In this document: piece by piece, positions 33,423 through 45,905 of the stretch
Layout: every line of letters begins with the position of its first letter
How positions within the stretch are numbered: position 1 is the stretch's first letter
Assembly: GCF_000786695.1 (NCBI RefSeq)
Contig: NZ_CP009962.1
Span: 2,046,001-2,110,000, forward strand
DNA from: Collimonas arenae
GTDB lineage: Bacteria > Pseudomonadota > Gammaproteobacteria > Burkholderiales > Burkholderiaceae_D
Reading direction: 5' to 3'
Length of the DNA: 64,000 nt
Made by a program: the position numbers and the translations under genes
The notes under the pieces: model-generated
Seen by the model: the letters and a program-made list of their open reading frames with translations, nothing else
Told to the model about the DNA's origin: nothing
The model's database searches: none

Positions 33423-33967
33423 TGCTTTCCCAGTTTTTTGAAGACTTGACCAAGGCCTACCAGGCCGAAATTGAAGACCTGCAAAGTGATTCCGAGGGTA
33501 ACGATATCCTGACTTCGCGCCTGAAAAGCAAGCGCTCCCAGTTTGCCTTGATGATGCCGATGATCGACACCGATCCGGAAATGGTCGCGGTCGCCTTTCA
33601 CGGCGGTATCGATTTCACCAATCCGCAGACGTTGATGATGCTGCTAGGCGATGAGCCGGAAGAATTTCCATCATGGGCAGATGTCGCCGATGCCGTGCAG
33701 TTCGAGTCGTGGGCGCAAAAGCTGGCGGACATCGCCTTGCAAGAGGCCGGTGGCGAGCGTTTTCTGATCACGGCGGTCTGCCTTGAATACCTGCATGAAA
33801 AAAGCAACGGCAACTACAACGGTGCTTACGGAAGCTCTGCTGCGGACGATCAGTCGGACGACGCGGTTGAAGGCGTGGAGCGCGACGACGATGACAATGA
33901 CAGCGGCGATCTGGAAACAGAAGGCGCTGATTGGCTCGCCGAACAGGGTTTCGAGCGTCTCGGCTAA
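33419..33967 (+). CDS. Conserved-looking hypothetical protein, acidic C-terminus
   Basis: A 182-residue soluble protein I do not recognise. It has no signal peptide or membrane segment. The C-terminal 50 residues are very acidic (DDQSDDAVEGVERDDDDN), which suggests a flexible tail or a binding surface. It is coupled to the J-domain gene by a 4-base overlap and lies in line with two further unknown genes, so it is a candidate J-protein client or cofactor. Confidence 0.7.
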   Translation: MMLSQFFEDLTKAYQAEIEDLQSDSEGNDILTSRLKSKRSQFALMMPMIDTDPEMVAVAFHGGIDFTNPQTLMMLLGDEPEEFPSWADVADAVQFESWAQKLADIALQEAGGERFLITAVCLEYLHEKSNGNYNGAYGSSAADDQSDDAVEGVERDDDDNDSGDLETEGADWLAEQGFERLG

Positions 33968-34020
33968 TCCTTCCTCTCCGCCGCAGGATATTTTTAGATT
34001 TTTTTTGACACAGTGATTCC

Positions 34021-34725
34021 ATGACAAACGCGCTCGTAGTGAAAGCAGCAAACCTGATCCGCAATGGTGACATCGCCGGTGCTGAATATGCACTGGTCAG
34101 CCTTGCTGAAACCGAGGGCGATTACGCTCTGGTCGCAGCGCTGGATACGTTGCCGCCCAAGGATTTGCTGGCCGTCATCCGCGAATACGACACCTCGAAA
34201 GAATCTGTCGTCAACTTGCTGGTAACGCCGGAGCAATTTGCCCGTGCAGTCGTCATGGAACGTTTGTATGGTGACCATACGCATGTCCGTCTGCGCGGCA
34301 TGATCAACGCGGTGCTGTTCCGTGACGACACGCAAACCGGTGATTTCATCGAGGCCATTGGCGATGTCGACGGCGGCTGCGAAGCGTTGATCGATTACCT
34401 GTCGGACCGGGACGAAGAAGTCGTGCATTTCGTGACTTACGACACGTTCAACGTCAACCGCACGGAAGAGCGCGATGTGGTCGAAAAATCCGAAATCAGC
34501 GACCGCGACTGGAAAGAGCTGGCCTGGCTGCTCAAGCACGAGCACGAAGACATGTTCGAACAGATCTGGCCAGCGCTGAAAAAGCAGGTCAAGGAGCGCC
34601 AGCGGCGCGAAGCCGAACTGGAACTGCTGGAGCAGAAAAAACTGGAGCCGAAGGCGCGCACGGCGAGTGCGACAGGCGACACGCCGGCAACAGCGCTGGA
34701 CGATGGCGAGGAATCCGCCCTGTAA
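34021..34725 (+). CDS. Hypothetical protein in the J-domain operon
   Basis: A 234-residue cytosolic protein of unknown function. The first ~110 residues are helical and TPR-like in look (repeated Ala/Leu with short loops, starting NALVVKAANLIRNGD), and the C-terminal ~60 residues are charged with a probable coiled coil (KKQVKERQRREAELELLEQ). It lies 53 bases after the preceding gene on the same strand, so it is probably co-transcribed. Confidence 0.7.
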   Translation: MTNALVVKAANLIRNGDIAGAEYALVSLAETEGDYALVAALDTLPPKDLLAVIREYDTSKESVVNLLVTPEQFARAVVMERLYGDHTHVRLRGMINAVLFRDDTQTGDFIEAIGDVDGGCEALIDYLSDRDEEVVHFVTYDTFNVNRTEERDVVEKSEISDRDWKELAWLLKHEHEDMFEQIWPALKKQVKERQRREAELELLEQKKLEPKARTASATGDTPATALDDGEESAL

Positions 34726-34791
34726 GGCAGCCTCGCATGGTCGTTGCCGTGCCTTCACCACTGTTTTAACTCTTCTTCATACCCGTACCTC

Positions 34792-36024
34792 ATGTCCGAC
34801 AAGAACCGGCATATAGAAATAGTCGACAAGCGTCCTTTTTTCGAAAAGGCGCTCAGCTTTGGCGTGCAGAACCACATCATCGACCAGGAAAAGCGCCGTG
34901 CGATCATCGCCGACGGCGCAAAGGGTACGGTACAGGTCGCAGCGCATTTCGGCACCAGCCACCTGCATACCGATCTTGAAAATGCACGTCAGCGTATCGT
35001 CAACCTGGTCAGCCTTTACCTTGAGCATACGCATAGCGGCGATCTGCGCAAGGCGGCCGAGTCCCTGCGCGACAATACCTTCCTTTCCCATTCGCGCGGC
35101 GGCAACGAAATGCTGAAAACGCTGCATGCGATGCCGGAGTCCGCCATCTTCGGCGACAGCAAGGCGCAGCCGGTCAAGGAATTCCAGGATGAGCGCACGC
35201 TGGCAAAACCGTTTTCCCTGAACGCCTACCGGAAAGAACGCCAGGCACGCGAAGAAGCCGCGACCACCATCGCCGCAGCGCTGTGGTTTGCCAGGAACAT
35301 GCACCTGCCGCAATCGTCGCTTGATTTTGTCGGTGCAGAAACCATTATTCGTACAGCTTTACTGGTTCGCCTTGGTCTGGGGGATGAATTTCCCAACCGG
35401 ACCGAATTCGCCAAACTGATCAATGCGATCCGCACAAAAAATGCGGCCGGCGGGAAGCTGAAATTCCCAAAGAAAATACTGGACGACTTGCCGCCAGAGT
35501 ACCGGGAGGTTGCAGAGAAGATCCGGCGTGAAATCGAAAAGCATGACGCGCCGCTGATGGCCGACGCCTCCATGGCGCTCGATGTGCTGCTGAACCTGGT
35601 CGAAGCGCGCTATTTTGTGCTGGAAAGCGACATGGAAGATATCGGCGACTTCGATGCACTGGTGTCGAAGGAGTGGCATAAAGTCACCAAGGGCAAGGAA
35701 GATCCATATTCCCGGCTGACCGTTTTCATGTGCATCGCCGCGGGCGCCAAACCCAAGACTACTGTATCGGAGAGCGAGGCGAGGGCGCTTATCCGCCAGG
35801 TCCGCCAGCATGGCTTCGATAACGATGCGGTCTCTGCCTTTATCAAGGACGCTGCGCCGTTTGAGATCAAGGACAATTTGTTGTCCCTGTGGAGCGAGGA
35901 GTTCCTGCCGGATGCGGAAGAATACCTGGTCGATGACAGCGACCCTAAATACACCCGCGCCATGAAGTTCTTGAAAGAAAATTGCAACATCAAGACAAAA
36001 GACGCCGGCAAGGAAAAGAAATAG
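34792..36024 (+). CDS. Hypothetical protein, last gene of the J-domain operon
   Basis: About 410 residues, soluble, alpha-helical by composition, rich in charged residues, with a lysine-rich C-terminus. I chose ATG at 34792 (MSDKNRHIEI) over the in-frame TTG at 34744 because the extra 16 residues look unlike protein-coding sequence; no strong ribosome site supports either. I recognise no domain. Location suggests a role with the J-domain protein. Confidence 0.68.
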   Translation: MSDKNRHIEIVDKRPFFEKALSFGVQNHIIDQEKRRAIIADGAKGTVQVAAHFGTSHLHTDLENARQRIVNLVSLYLEHTHSGDLRKAAESLRDNTFLSHSRGGNEMLKTLHAMPESAIFGDSKAQPVKEFQDERTLAKPFSLNAYRKERQAREEAATTIAAALWFARNMHLPQSSLDFVGAETIIRTALLVRLGLGDEFPNRTEFAKLINAIRTKNAAGGKLKFPKKILDDLPPEYREVAEKIRREIEKHDAPLMADASMALDVLLNLVEARYFVLESDMEDIGDFDALVSKEWHKVTKGKEDPYSRLTVFMCIAAGAKPKTTVSESEARALIRQVRQHGFDNDAVSAFIKDAAPFEIKDNLLSLWSEEFLPDAEEYLVDDSDPKYTRAMKFLKENCNIKTKDAGKEKK

Positions 36025-36168
36025 AACGCAAGCCGGCTTGGCTACGGTAAGTCAGGAAAATCTATATTTTCTCTAAAAATTGCATTTAAGTTAACGTATT
36101 TTCGATTGTCTCTTGCTAACTTCTGCACAACCGTCGATGTTGCATCGCACGATAAGGCCGCCAGCCGT

Positions 36169-36174
36169 TATAAT
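36169..36174 (+). promoter_or_regulatory. Candidate -10 box for ppa
   Basis: A perfect TATAAT lies 52 bases before the ppa start. A convincing -35 at 16-18 bases upstream is not visible, so only the -10 is offered. Confidence 0.35.
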
Positions 36175-36225
36175 TTCAGGTTGCAAGGTAGTAGCAAATT
36201 TTTTAATTATTGACGAGAGCACACC

Positions 36226-36765
36226 ATGAGTCTGAATCAAGTATCGGCCGGGCGCGATTTGCCAAACGATTTCAACGTCATCATCGAAATCCCGATGAAT
36301 GCCGATCCGATCAAATACGAAGTAGACAAGGAATCCGGCGCGATTTTTGTTGACCGCTTCATGGGTACTGCCATGCATTACCCATGCAACTACGGCTACA
36401 TCCCGCAAACCTTGTCGGAAGACGGCGATCCGGTCGACGTGCTTGTGATCACACCGTTCCCGCTGTTCCCTGGCGTGGTAGTGCGCTGCCGCCCGGTTGG
36501 CGTGCTGAAGATGTCGGACGAAGCCGGCCAGGACGCCAAGTTGCTGGCAGTGCCTGTCGACAAGGTTCTGAGCATCTACACTCACTGGCAAAAGCCGGAA
36601 GACATGAATGAACTGCGCCTGAAGCAGATTCAGCATTTCTTCGAGCACTACAAAGATCTGGAAAAGGGCAAATGGGTCAAGATCGACGGTTGGTTTGGTC
36701 CAGACGAAGCGCGCAAGGAAATCCTGGCGGGCGTAGAAGCATATAAGAAGTCGATTGAGGCGTAA
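36226..36765 (+). CDS. ppa: Inorganic pyrophosphatase (family I)
   Basis: A 179-residue cytosolic enzyme that hydrolyses pyrophosphate to two phosphates and so drives biosynthetic reactions. The length and the family I signature are typical: YEVDKESG near the start, the Lys/Glu/Arg set of the N-terminal half, and [12 protein letters not shown] near residue 65, whose three aspartates bind Mg2+. It has its own upstream -10-like box and a strong terminator downstream, so it is likely a single-gene unit. GAGAGC precedes the ATG at a suitable distance. Confidence 0.96.
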   Translation: MSLNQVSAGRDLPNDFNVIIEIPMNADPIKYEVDKESGAIFVDRFMGTAMHYPCNYGYIPQTLSEDGDPVDVLVITPFPLFPGVVVRCRPVGVLKMSDEAGQDAKLLAVPVDKVLSIYTHWQKPEDMNELRLKQIQHFFEHYKDLEKGKWVKIDGWFGPDEARKEILAGVEAYKKSIEA

Positions 36766-36817
36766 TTCGCTGGAACTCCGATAAACCCCGATCCGCCATA
36801 GCGGCGTGGGTGATCGA

Positions 36818-36846
36818 TAAAAGCGCACTTCGGTGCGCTTTTTTTA
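36818..36846. terminator. Bidirectional Rho-independent terminator between ppa and the exporter gene
   Basis: A stem AAAAGCGCAC / GTGCGCTTTT with a TTCG loop is followed by Ts on the plus strand and by a shorter T-rich run on the minus strand. It lies between two convergent genes and can serve both. Confidence 0.88.
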
Positions 36847-37728
36847 TGATCTGACCGTTTTCATCAACAGCAACAGGCGCGCGCCGAACAGGTTCAAGGC
36901 GAGCCCGGCCAGCACCAGCAAACCGGCCACGATTTTCCACCATTGCAGCGATTCATCGAGCAAAATAGCCGCGCTCAGCATGCCGACCAATGGGACCAGC
37001 AGCGAGAACGGCGCGACAGTAGCGGCTGGATACTTGCGCATCAAGATGGTCCAGATGCCGTAGCCAATGATAGTGTTGGGATAGGATTGATACAGTACTG
37101 CGGCGACCGAGATCCAGCCAAAGTGGCTGAAGGCGCTGTGCCATGCCGCCGGACCTTCCAGCACGGCCGAGGCCAGCAGCAACGGCGGTGCCGCCATCAG
37201 CGAGCCCCACGCCATCAAAGCCAGCGGATTGATCTTGCCGATTTTCTTGGTGACGATATTGGCGCTGGCCCAGCTCATGCCCGCGCCGATCACCATCAGG
37301 AATCCAACCACGGTCGATTTCGCTTCCAGATGAGTGGCGACCAGCACCATGCCGGCCAGCGCTACCAACGCGCCCAATAATTGGGTTGCCAGTGGCCGCT
37401 CACCGAGCAGCAATACCGCCAGGCCAATGGTGAAAAATGCCTGCAACTGGATCACCAGTGAAGCCAGGCCGGCGCCTATGCCAAGTTGCATGCCGGAGAA
37501 CAGCAGAGAAAACTGGAAGGCGAACTGAAACAGGGCAAAGCCGATCAATAGCCGCCAGGGAGTCGCCGGGCGCTTGATGAAAAACACCAAGGGCAATGCT
37601 GCAAAGACAAAGCGCAACGCCGAAAACAACAGCGGCGGCAGACCAGCCAGGCCGATCTTGATGACGACAAAGTTCATCCCCCAGATCAGGACGGTTAGCA
37701 AGGCTAGCAAGATGTCGGTCGGTTGCAT
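36844..37728 (-). CDS. eamA: EamA-type DMT superfamily exporter (O-acetylserine/cysteine exporter-like)
   Basis: A 294-residue inner-membrane protein with about ten hydrophobic segments in two EamA repeats. The N-terminus (LLALLTVLIWGMNFVVIKIG) is close to E. coli EamA, which exports O-acetylserine and cysteine, and the length is right. Substrate could differ, because the DMT family is large. It converges with ppa on a shared terminator. Transport of metabolites near a sulfur-related operon is suggestive, but the two loci are 4 kb apart. Confidence 0.85.
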   Translation of the reverse strand: MQPTDILLALLTVLIWGMNFVVIKIGLAGLPPLLFSALRFVFAALPLVFFIKRPATPWRLLIGFALFQFAFQFSLLFSGMQLGIGAGLASLVIQLQAFFTIGLAVLLLGERPLATQLLGALVALAGMVLVATHLEAKSTVVGFLMVIGAGMSWASANIVTKKIGKINPLALMAWGSLMAAPPLLLASAVLEGPAAWHSAFSHFGWISVAAVLYQSYPNTIIGYGIWTILMRKYPAATVAPFSLLVPLVGMLSAAILLDESLQWWKIVAGLLVLAGLALNLFGARLLLLMKTVRS

Positions 37729-37757
37729 GGCTGCTCTTATAAAGTGGCGTAGGTTGT

Positions 37758-38912
37758 CTAGGGTCCAGCCGAGCGGAACGGATTGCGATCGTTCAGTTCA
37801 TCCATATAGCTCTCGATGCCGTCAGATTCCCGCTCAAGGAAATTCGCTACGGCGTCGGCAAAGCCCGGATGCGCCAGCCAATGCGCCGACCAGGTTTTCT
37901 GCGGCAAGAAGCCGCGCGCCATCTTGTGCTCGCCCTGGGCACCGCCTTCGAAGCAGGCGATTTTTTGCTCTATGCAGAATTCCAGCGGCTGGTAATAGGA
38001 CGTTTCAAAGTGCAGGCAAGGTACAAACTCCAAGGCGCCCCAATAGCGGCCGTACAAGGTTTTGTCGGTGTGAATCAACAGCGACGATGCAATCGGCCTG
38101 CCGTCGCGCTCGGCCACGATCAGCAGGATGTTTTGCGGCATGCTGACACCTATCCGCAGGAAGAAATCCAGGTTCAGATAGGGCGTGGAACGATGCTCGG
38201 CGTAGGTTTGCGCATAGCACCGATTGAAAAAAGCCCAGTCCGCCTCGCTGGCATCGACGCCGCGTATGCGGCGCAGGCTGACGCCAGCCTCAGCCACCTT
38301 GCGCCGCTCGGCGATGATGTTCTTGCGTTTCTTGCGTTCCAGCGTATCGAGAAACTGATTGAAGTCGCGATAACCCGGATTGAGCCAGTGAAACTGCACT
38401 CCGCTGCGCAGCATGAATCCGGCCTGCTGCAAGGCGCTGGCTTGTTGTTCCGGCGGATACAGGATATGGGTGGAGGAAGTCTGGGTATCGCGCCGCAGCG
38501 ATTGCAGCACCTTGATCAGCGCCGCCTGCGCTGTGTCGTCGCGCGCCAGCAAGCGGCCGCCGGTAACCGGTGTGAACGGGATTGCCGACAGCAGCTTGGG
38601 ATAGTACTCCAGGCCGTTGCGCTGATAGGCGTCGGCCCAGGCCCAGTCGAATACATATTCGCCGTAGGAATGATATTTGACATACAAGGGCAGGGCGGCG
38701 GCCAGTTGTTCCGCTTCATCCCACAAGGTGATGTACTGCGGCTGCCAGCCCGATTTTTCCGAGGCGCTGCCGCTCTCATGCAAGGCGTGCAGGAAGGCAA
38801 AGGACAGGAATGGATTGGCGTCGGCCTGCAGGCCCAGCAGTTCGTCCCAAGCAGCCTGGCCGACTTCGCTCAGGGAGGCAACGATGCGGGTAGTGAACAT
38901 GCCTGCCGTCAT
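37758..38912 (-). CDS. FemAB/GNAT-like protein, DUF482 family ('peptidogalycan biosynthesis' annotation class)
   Basis: About 384 residues, cytosolic. The GNAT-like fold with the cluster HLFYPPEQQ-type strands, the RKKRKNIIAERRK basic helix and the late motif FEGGAQGEHKMARGF are typical of DUF482 proteins, which are common in proteobacteria and resemble FemAB aminoacyl transferases. No biochemical role is established. I chose ATG at 38912 (MTAGMFTTRI); a longer frame starts at 39011, but its extra 33 residues run through the upstream regulatory region. It is divergent from nadE. Confidence 0.8.
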   Translation of the reverse strand: MTAGMFTTRIVASLSEVGQAAWDELLGLQADANPFLSFAFLHALHESGSASEKSGWQPQYITLWDEAEQLAAALPLYVKYHSYGEYVFDWAWADAYQRNGLEYYPKLLSAIPFTPVTGGRLLARDDTAQAALIKVLQSLRRDTQTSSTHILYPPEQQASALQQAGFMLRSGVQFHWLNPGYRDFNQFLDTLERKKRKNIIAERRKVAEAGVSLRRIRGVDASEADWAFFNRCYAQTYAEHRSTPYLNLDFFLRIGVSMPQNILLIVAERDGRPIASSLLIHTDKTLYGRYWGALEFVPCLHFETSYYQPLEFCIEQKIACFEGGAQGEHKMARGFLPQKTWSAHWLAHPGFADAVANFLERESDGIESYMDELNDRNPFRSAGP

Positions 38913-39085
38913 CTTTGCTGTCTTCTCTGTAGTTTTATTAGTCAAGGAGTCAAGAACCAGGCAAGCAGTGAATGTAGAGGGCGAAAACGTGAAGTTTAGC
39001 ACCGACGCCACAGGTCTGCCGCGTCAACCGGCCCTGGCATGCGATAATTGAAAGTATCAAGCAGAGCGCAGGAAGAATGATGACA

Positions 39086-41134
<2,049 letters not shown>

Positions 41135-41175
41135 CAGTGCGCAGGCCGGAAGAGTGTTGCATCAATCCGCTTTAA

Positions 41176-41678
<503 letters not shown>

Positions 41679-41945
41679 CCATGCAGTACCCTGAACTTTT
41701 GTACTTCCTTCCCTTCAAGTTCTGATATTTGGCCGCGGTCGTTCGATGTTCCGGATGGCTGGCCGCGGCTCCAAACTCACTTAGTTCATTCCCCTCTTTA
41801 GCATTTTCCCTTCGTTCCGCATTTTCCGCATACTCTCAGGCGTTTTTGTTATTGGACGCCGCGTGCACCTCCACGTTATCGTTTCCTCTTAGCAGCCGAC
41901 TGCAGCCACAAGTTGCCGTCAACCGCGTCACAAAAGAGGTGATTC

Positions 41946-43190
41946 ATGTCGTCTATCGCGACAATAGCAACAGATGTAAGCCCGGCAGACCTGTTACCCC
42001 GGGTCTTGCCAGCGCATCGCATCAGCAGTGATCAAGAGGCGCTGGATATCGCGCGCAAGCTGGCCGCCGAGTTTCGGGTCGACGCCAGCGTGCGCGACCG
42101 TGAGCGTCGTTTGCCATGGAAGGAAATCGAGCAATTCTCCGCTAGCGGCCTGGGCGGCATCAGCGTGCCGCGCGAGTTCGGTGGCGCGCAGGTTTCCTAC
42201 CGTACGCTAGCGGAAGTATTCCGCGTGCTGTGTTCTGCCGACCCGGCATTGGGACAGATTCCGCAAAACCATTTCGGCATCCTCGGTGTGGTTGCCCACA
42301 GTGCCGACAACGCGCAAAAGGCGCGCATCTATGCCGACGTACTGAATGGCCTGCGGATCGGCAATGCCAGCCCGGAGCGGGGCACCAAGAACATCCTGGA
42401 AATGAAGGCACGCCTGGCGGAAACCCCGAATGGCTATCGCCTTAACGGCAAAAAATTCTATTCCACCGGTGCCTTGTTCGCGCATTGGGTGCCGGTCAAG
42501 GCCTTGGACGATCAAGGCCAGGCGGTACTGGTGTTCGTCAAACGCGGCACACCGGGTCTGACCATCGTCGACGACTGGTCGGCATTCGGCCAGCGCACCA
42601 CCGCCAGCGGCACTGTGCTGCTGGAGAACCTGCCGGTGGCCGTAGAAAACGTGCTGCCGCTGCAGAAGTTCGCGGAGCAAGCCAGCATTCAAGGCCCGGT
42701 ATCGCAATTGATCCAGGCTGCGATCGACGCCGGCATTGCCGAAGCGGCCATCGATGACACCATACAGTTCGTGCGTACCCGTTCACGGCCCTGGGCCGAT
42801 AGTGGCGTCGAACGCGCCAGTGACGACCCTTACGTTATCCGCGATATCGGCGATCTGAAAATACGCCTGCACGCCGCCAATGCTTTGCTGGCCAAGGCCG
42901 CCGGCGCACTCGACCAGATTGCGACGGCAGTGATCGACGCCGATGCCTCGGCCCGCGCGTCGATTGCGGTCGCCAAGGCCAAGGTGCTGACCACCGAGAT
43001 TGCGTTGCTCGCCAGCGAAAAACTGTTTGAACTGGCAGGTTCGGCATCGACCCTGGCGGAGCATAACCTGGACCGCCACTGGCGCAACGCCCGCACCCAT
43101 ACCTTGCACGATCCGGTACGCTGGAAGTTGCACGCGATCGGTAACTATCTGTTGAACGGCGTCGCGCCGGCACGCCATTCCTGGAACTGA
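41946..43190 (+). CDS. SfnB-family flavoprotein (acyl-CoA dehydrogenase fold), copy 1
   Basis: A 414-residue cytosolic FMNH2- or FAD-using enzyme of the DszC/SfnB branch of the acyl-CoA dehydrogenase superfamily. Members act in desulfurisation and sulfonate/sulfone use under sulfate limitation. Visible features are the N-terminal helical half, the mid-domain segment NGKKFYSTGALFAHWVPV, and the C-terminal signature HNLDRHWRNARTHTLHDPVRWK, broken here at LDRHWRNARTH. GAGGTG lies before the ATG. It is followed 3 bases later by a paralogue and then by an FMN monooxygenase. The exact sulfur compound is unknown. Confidence 0.87.
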   Translation: MSSIATIATDVSPADLLPRVLPAHRISSDQEALDIARKLAAEFRVDASVRDRERRLPWKEIEQFSASGLGGISVPREFGGAQVSYRTLAEVFRVLCSADPALGQIPQNHFGILGVVAHSADNAQKARIYADVLNGLRIGNASPERGTKNILEMKARLAETPNGYRLNGKKFYSTGALFAHWVPVKALDDQGQAVLVFVKRGTPGLTIVDDWSAFGQRTTASGTVLLENLPVAVENVLPLQKFAEQASIQGPVSQLIQAAIDAGIAEAAIDDTIQFVRTRSRPWADSGVERASDDPYVIRDIGDLKIRLHAANALLAKAAGALDQIATAVIDADASARASIAVAKAKVLTTEIALLASEKLFELAGSASTLAEHNLDRHWRNARTHTLHDPVRWKLHAIGNYLLNGVAPARHSWN

Positions 43191-43193
43191 CAC

Positions 43194-44402
43194 ATGACGA
43201 CTCAATTCAATGCCGCCGCCGGTCCGGTGGCACGCATCCTCGACGATATCCAGGCTCTGGCCGCAGCCCGCGCGCTGGCGGCATCCTTCACTCGGGAAGC
43301 TAGCCTGCGCGACCGAGAGCGGCAATTGCCCGTGCACGAACTGGAGCAGTTTTCGCGTTCCGGCTTGTGGGGGATTTCCATACCGCGCGCCTATGGCGGC
43401 GCCGGCGTCTCGCATGTCACGCTGGCGGAAGTCATCGCCACAATTGCAGCCGCCGATGGTTCGCTCGGGCAGATCCCGCAAAACCATTTCTATGCCGTGG
43501 AAATTTTACGGGTCAACGGCAGCGAGGCGCAAAAGCGCTTTTACTTTGAGCGCATCCTGGCTGGCGAACGTTTTGGCAATGCACTGGCAGAACTTGGCAC
43601 GCGCACCTCGCAGGAGCGCCGCACCCGCCTGAGCAAGGACGGCGACGGCTTTCGCATCAATGGCCGCAAATTCTATGCAACCGGCGCGCTCTACGCACAC
43701 CGGATTCCGATATCGGTCATCGACGACGACGGCGTCCAGCAACTGGCGATCGTCAAGCGCGACGCCGCCGGCGTCAGTGTCATCGACGACTGGTCCGGCT
43801 TCGGCCAGCGCACCACCGGCAGCGGTTCGGTAGTGCTCGATAATGTGTGGGTGACTGCAGAAGAGGTGCTGCCATTCCAAAGCGCCTTCGAGCGGCCGAC
43901 TTCACTCGGCCCTGTGGCGCAACTGCTGCACGCGGCGATCGATATCGGCATTGCCCGCGCGGCTTTGCATGATGCCGCGGTGTTCGTGCGCACCCGTTCC
44001 CGGGCATGGATCGACAGCAAGGTAGAACGCGCGATTGACGACCCCCTGACCGTGCGCGAGTTCGGCGACCTGGCGGTGCGGCTGGCCGGCGCCGAAGCCT
44101 TGCTGGAACTGGCTGGGACTGTGGTCGATGCAGCCGCCTGGGATCCGACCGTGAACTCGGTCGCAGCGGCTTCGATTGCGGTAGCCGAAGCACGCGTCCT
44201 GACGACGGAGATATCGCTGGCGGCCGGCAGCAAGCTGTTCGAGCTGGCCGGTACCCAAGCCACCCTGGCCGAGCACAATCTCGACCGTCACTGGCGCAAC
44301 GCCCGCACCCATACCTTGCATGATCCGGTGCGCTGGAAATATCACGCAGTCGGCAACTATTATCTGAATCAAAAGAACCCACCGCGCCACGGCGCCATCT
44401 GA
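43194..44402 (+). CDS. SfnB-family flavoprotein (acyl-CoA dehydrogenase fold), copy 2
   Basis: A 402-residue paralogue of the preceding protein, with the same NGRKFYATGALYAHRIPI and LDRHWRNARTHT segments. The pair arose by tandem duplication but is well diverged, so the two probably act on different substrates or as a heteromer. It sits in one transcription unit with its neighbours, with a 3-base gap before and about 19 bases after. Confidence 0.87.
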   Translation: MTTQFNAAAGPVARILDDIQALAAARALAASFTREASLRDRERQLPVHELEQFSRSGLWGISIPRAYGGAGVSHVTLAEVIATIAAADGSLGQIPQNHFYAVEILRVNGSEAQKRFYFERILAGERFGNALAELGTRTSQERRTRLSKDGDGFRINGRKFYATGALYAHRIPISVIDDDGVQQLAIVKRDAAGVSVIDDWSGFGQRTTGSGSVVLDNVWVTAEEVLPFQSAFERPTSLGPVAQLLHAAIDIGIARAALHDAAVFVRTRSRAWIDSKVERAIDDPLTVREFGDLAVRLAGAEALLELAGTVVDAAAWDPTVNSVAAASIAVAEARVLTTEISLAAGSKLFELAGTQATLAEHNLDRHWRNARTHTLHDPVRWKYHAVGNYYLNQKNPPRHGAI

Positions 44403-44421
44403 GCGCGCGTTATTCCTACCT

Positions 44422-45792
44422 ATGTCAAAGAAGCAAATCCGCCTCAACGCGTTCAACATGAATTGCGTCGGGCATATCAATCATGGCTTGTGGACCCATC
44501 CACGCGACCGTTCCATCGAGTACACCAGCATTGAATACTGGACCGAACAGGCCAAACTGCTGGAGCGCGGCAAATTCGACGGCCTGTTCCTGGCCGATAT
44601 TGTCGGCGTCTACGATGTCTATCAGGGTTCGGCTGATTTGACCCTGCGCGAGTCGATCCAGCTGCCGGTCAATGATCCTTTGCTGCTAGTGTCTGCGATG
44701 GCGGCCGTCACCAAACATCTCGGCTTTGGCGTCACCGTCAACCTGACTTACGAAGCGCCGTATTTGTTCGCACGCCGCATGTCGACCCTTGATCACCTGA
44801 CCCGCGGCAGGATCGGGTGGAATATCGTCACCGGCTATCTCGACAGCGCCGCCCGTGCCATGGGCTTGAGCGAACAGCCGGAGCACGATACCCGCTATGA
44901 GCGTGCGGAAGAATTCATGCAAGTGCTGTACAAGCTGTGGGAAGGCAGCTGGGAAGAGGGCGCGGTGCTGCGCGACCGCCAACGCAGGGTCTTCGCCGAT
45001 CCAGCTAAAGTGCATCGCATCAGCCACCACGGCGCTCATTACCAGGTGGATGGCTACCATCTCAGTGAACCATCGCCGCAGCGCACGCCAGTGCTATATC
45101 AGGCGGGCGCGTCGGACCGCGGCCAAAAGTTTGCCGCCGCCCATGCCGAATGCGTATTCATCTCCAGCCAGAAACCGGAAGCAGCGCGCAAGCTGGTAAC
45201 GGAGCTGCGCGACCAGGCAGAACTGGCTGGCCGCCGCCGGCAAGATCTTAAAATCTTCATGGGTATTTCGGTCGTCGTCGCACCCACCGCCGCCGAGGCG
45301 CGGGAAAAGTACGCCGAGTACTGCCGCTACGCCAACCCGGAAGCCGGCCTTGCGCACTTTGCTAGCGGCACCGGCTTCGACTTTTCCACCTACGGCATCG
45401 ATGAGCCGATCAAGCCAGCCAGCAGCAATGCCATCCAGTCCTCCGCTAAGGCCGTGAGCGCAGCTGACGCAGGCTGGACCGTTCGCAAATTGCTGGACCA
45501 GCTGGAGCTGGGCGGACGCTATGTCACCATCGTCGGTTCTCCGCAGCAGGTCGCCGATCAATTAGAGGCATGGGTGCGCGACACCGATATCGACGGCTTC
45601 AACCTGACCCGCACGGTAGCGCCGGAAAGCTTCGAGGATTTCGTCAATCTCGTCATCCCCGAACTACAGGCGCGCGGCTCCTACAAGCTGGATTACGAAG
45701 AAGGCACGCTGCGCGAAAAGCTGTTCGAATCCGGACAGGCCCAACTACCAGACCGGCATCCCGCAGCCGGTTTCCGGCAACCCACCCGATAA
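44422..45792 (+). CDS. FMN-dependent monooxygenase, NtaA/SnaA/DszA branch of the luciferase-like (LLM) family
   Basis: A 456-residue TIM-barrel flavin monooxygenase that needs reduced FMN from a partner reductase. Landmarks are MNCVGHINHGLW at the N-terminus, GLFLADIVGVYDVYQG near residue 58 and GRIGWNIVTGYLDSAARAMG near 132-151, typical of the DszA/NtaA group. Together with the two SfnB-like proteins it resembles sets that release sulfite or sulfur from organosulfur compounds. No flavin reductase gene lies in this operon. Confidence 0.88.
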   Translation: MSKKQIRLNAFNMNCVGHINHGLWTHPRDRSIEYTSIEYWTEQAKLLERGKFDGLFLADIVGVYDVYQGSADLTLRESIQLPVNDPLLLVSAMAAVTKHLGFGVTVNLTYEAPYLFARRMSTLDHLTRGRIGWNIVTGYLDSAARAMGLSEQPEHDTRYERAEEFMQVLYKLWEGSWEEGAVLRDRQRRVFADPAKVHRISHHGAHYQVDGYHLSEPSPQRTPVLYQAGASDRGQKFAAAHAECVFISSQKPEAARKLVTELRDQAELAGRRRQDLKIFMGISVVVAPTAAEAREKYAEYCRYANPEAGLAHFASGTGFDFSTYGIDEPIKPASSNAIQSSAKAVSAADAGWTVRKLLDQLELGGRYVTIVGSPQQVADQLEAWVRDTDIDGFNLTRTVAPESFEDFVNLVIPELQARGSYKLDYEEGTLREKLFESGQAQLPDRHPAAGFRQPTR

Positions 45793-45905
45793 AGTCATCG
45801 CCAGATCGCCGTTGATTCAATGCCGGCAAGATGTCATGCTGTGCTTTCGCGTCGCCGAATCCGGGCGATTTGAAAGATCAGACGATTCTTGGAGGAGTGG
45901 CCTAT

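Noticed and set aside
37869..38999. Plus-strand open frame of 376 codons opposite the FemAB-like gene
   Set aside because: The minus-strand protein has a family pattern; the plus-strand frame is a shadow with no ribosome site.
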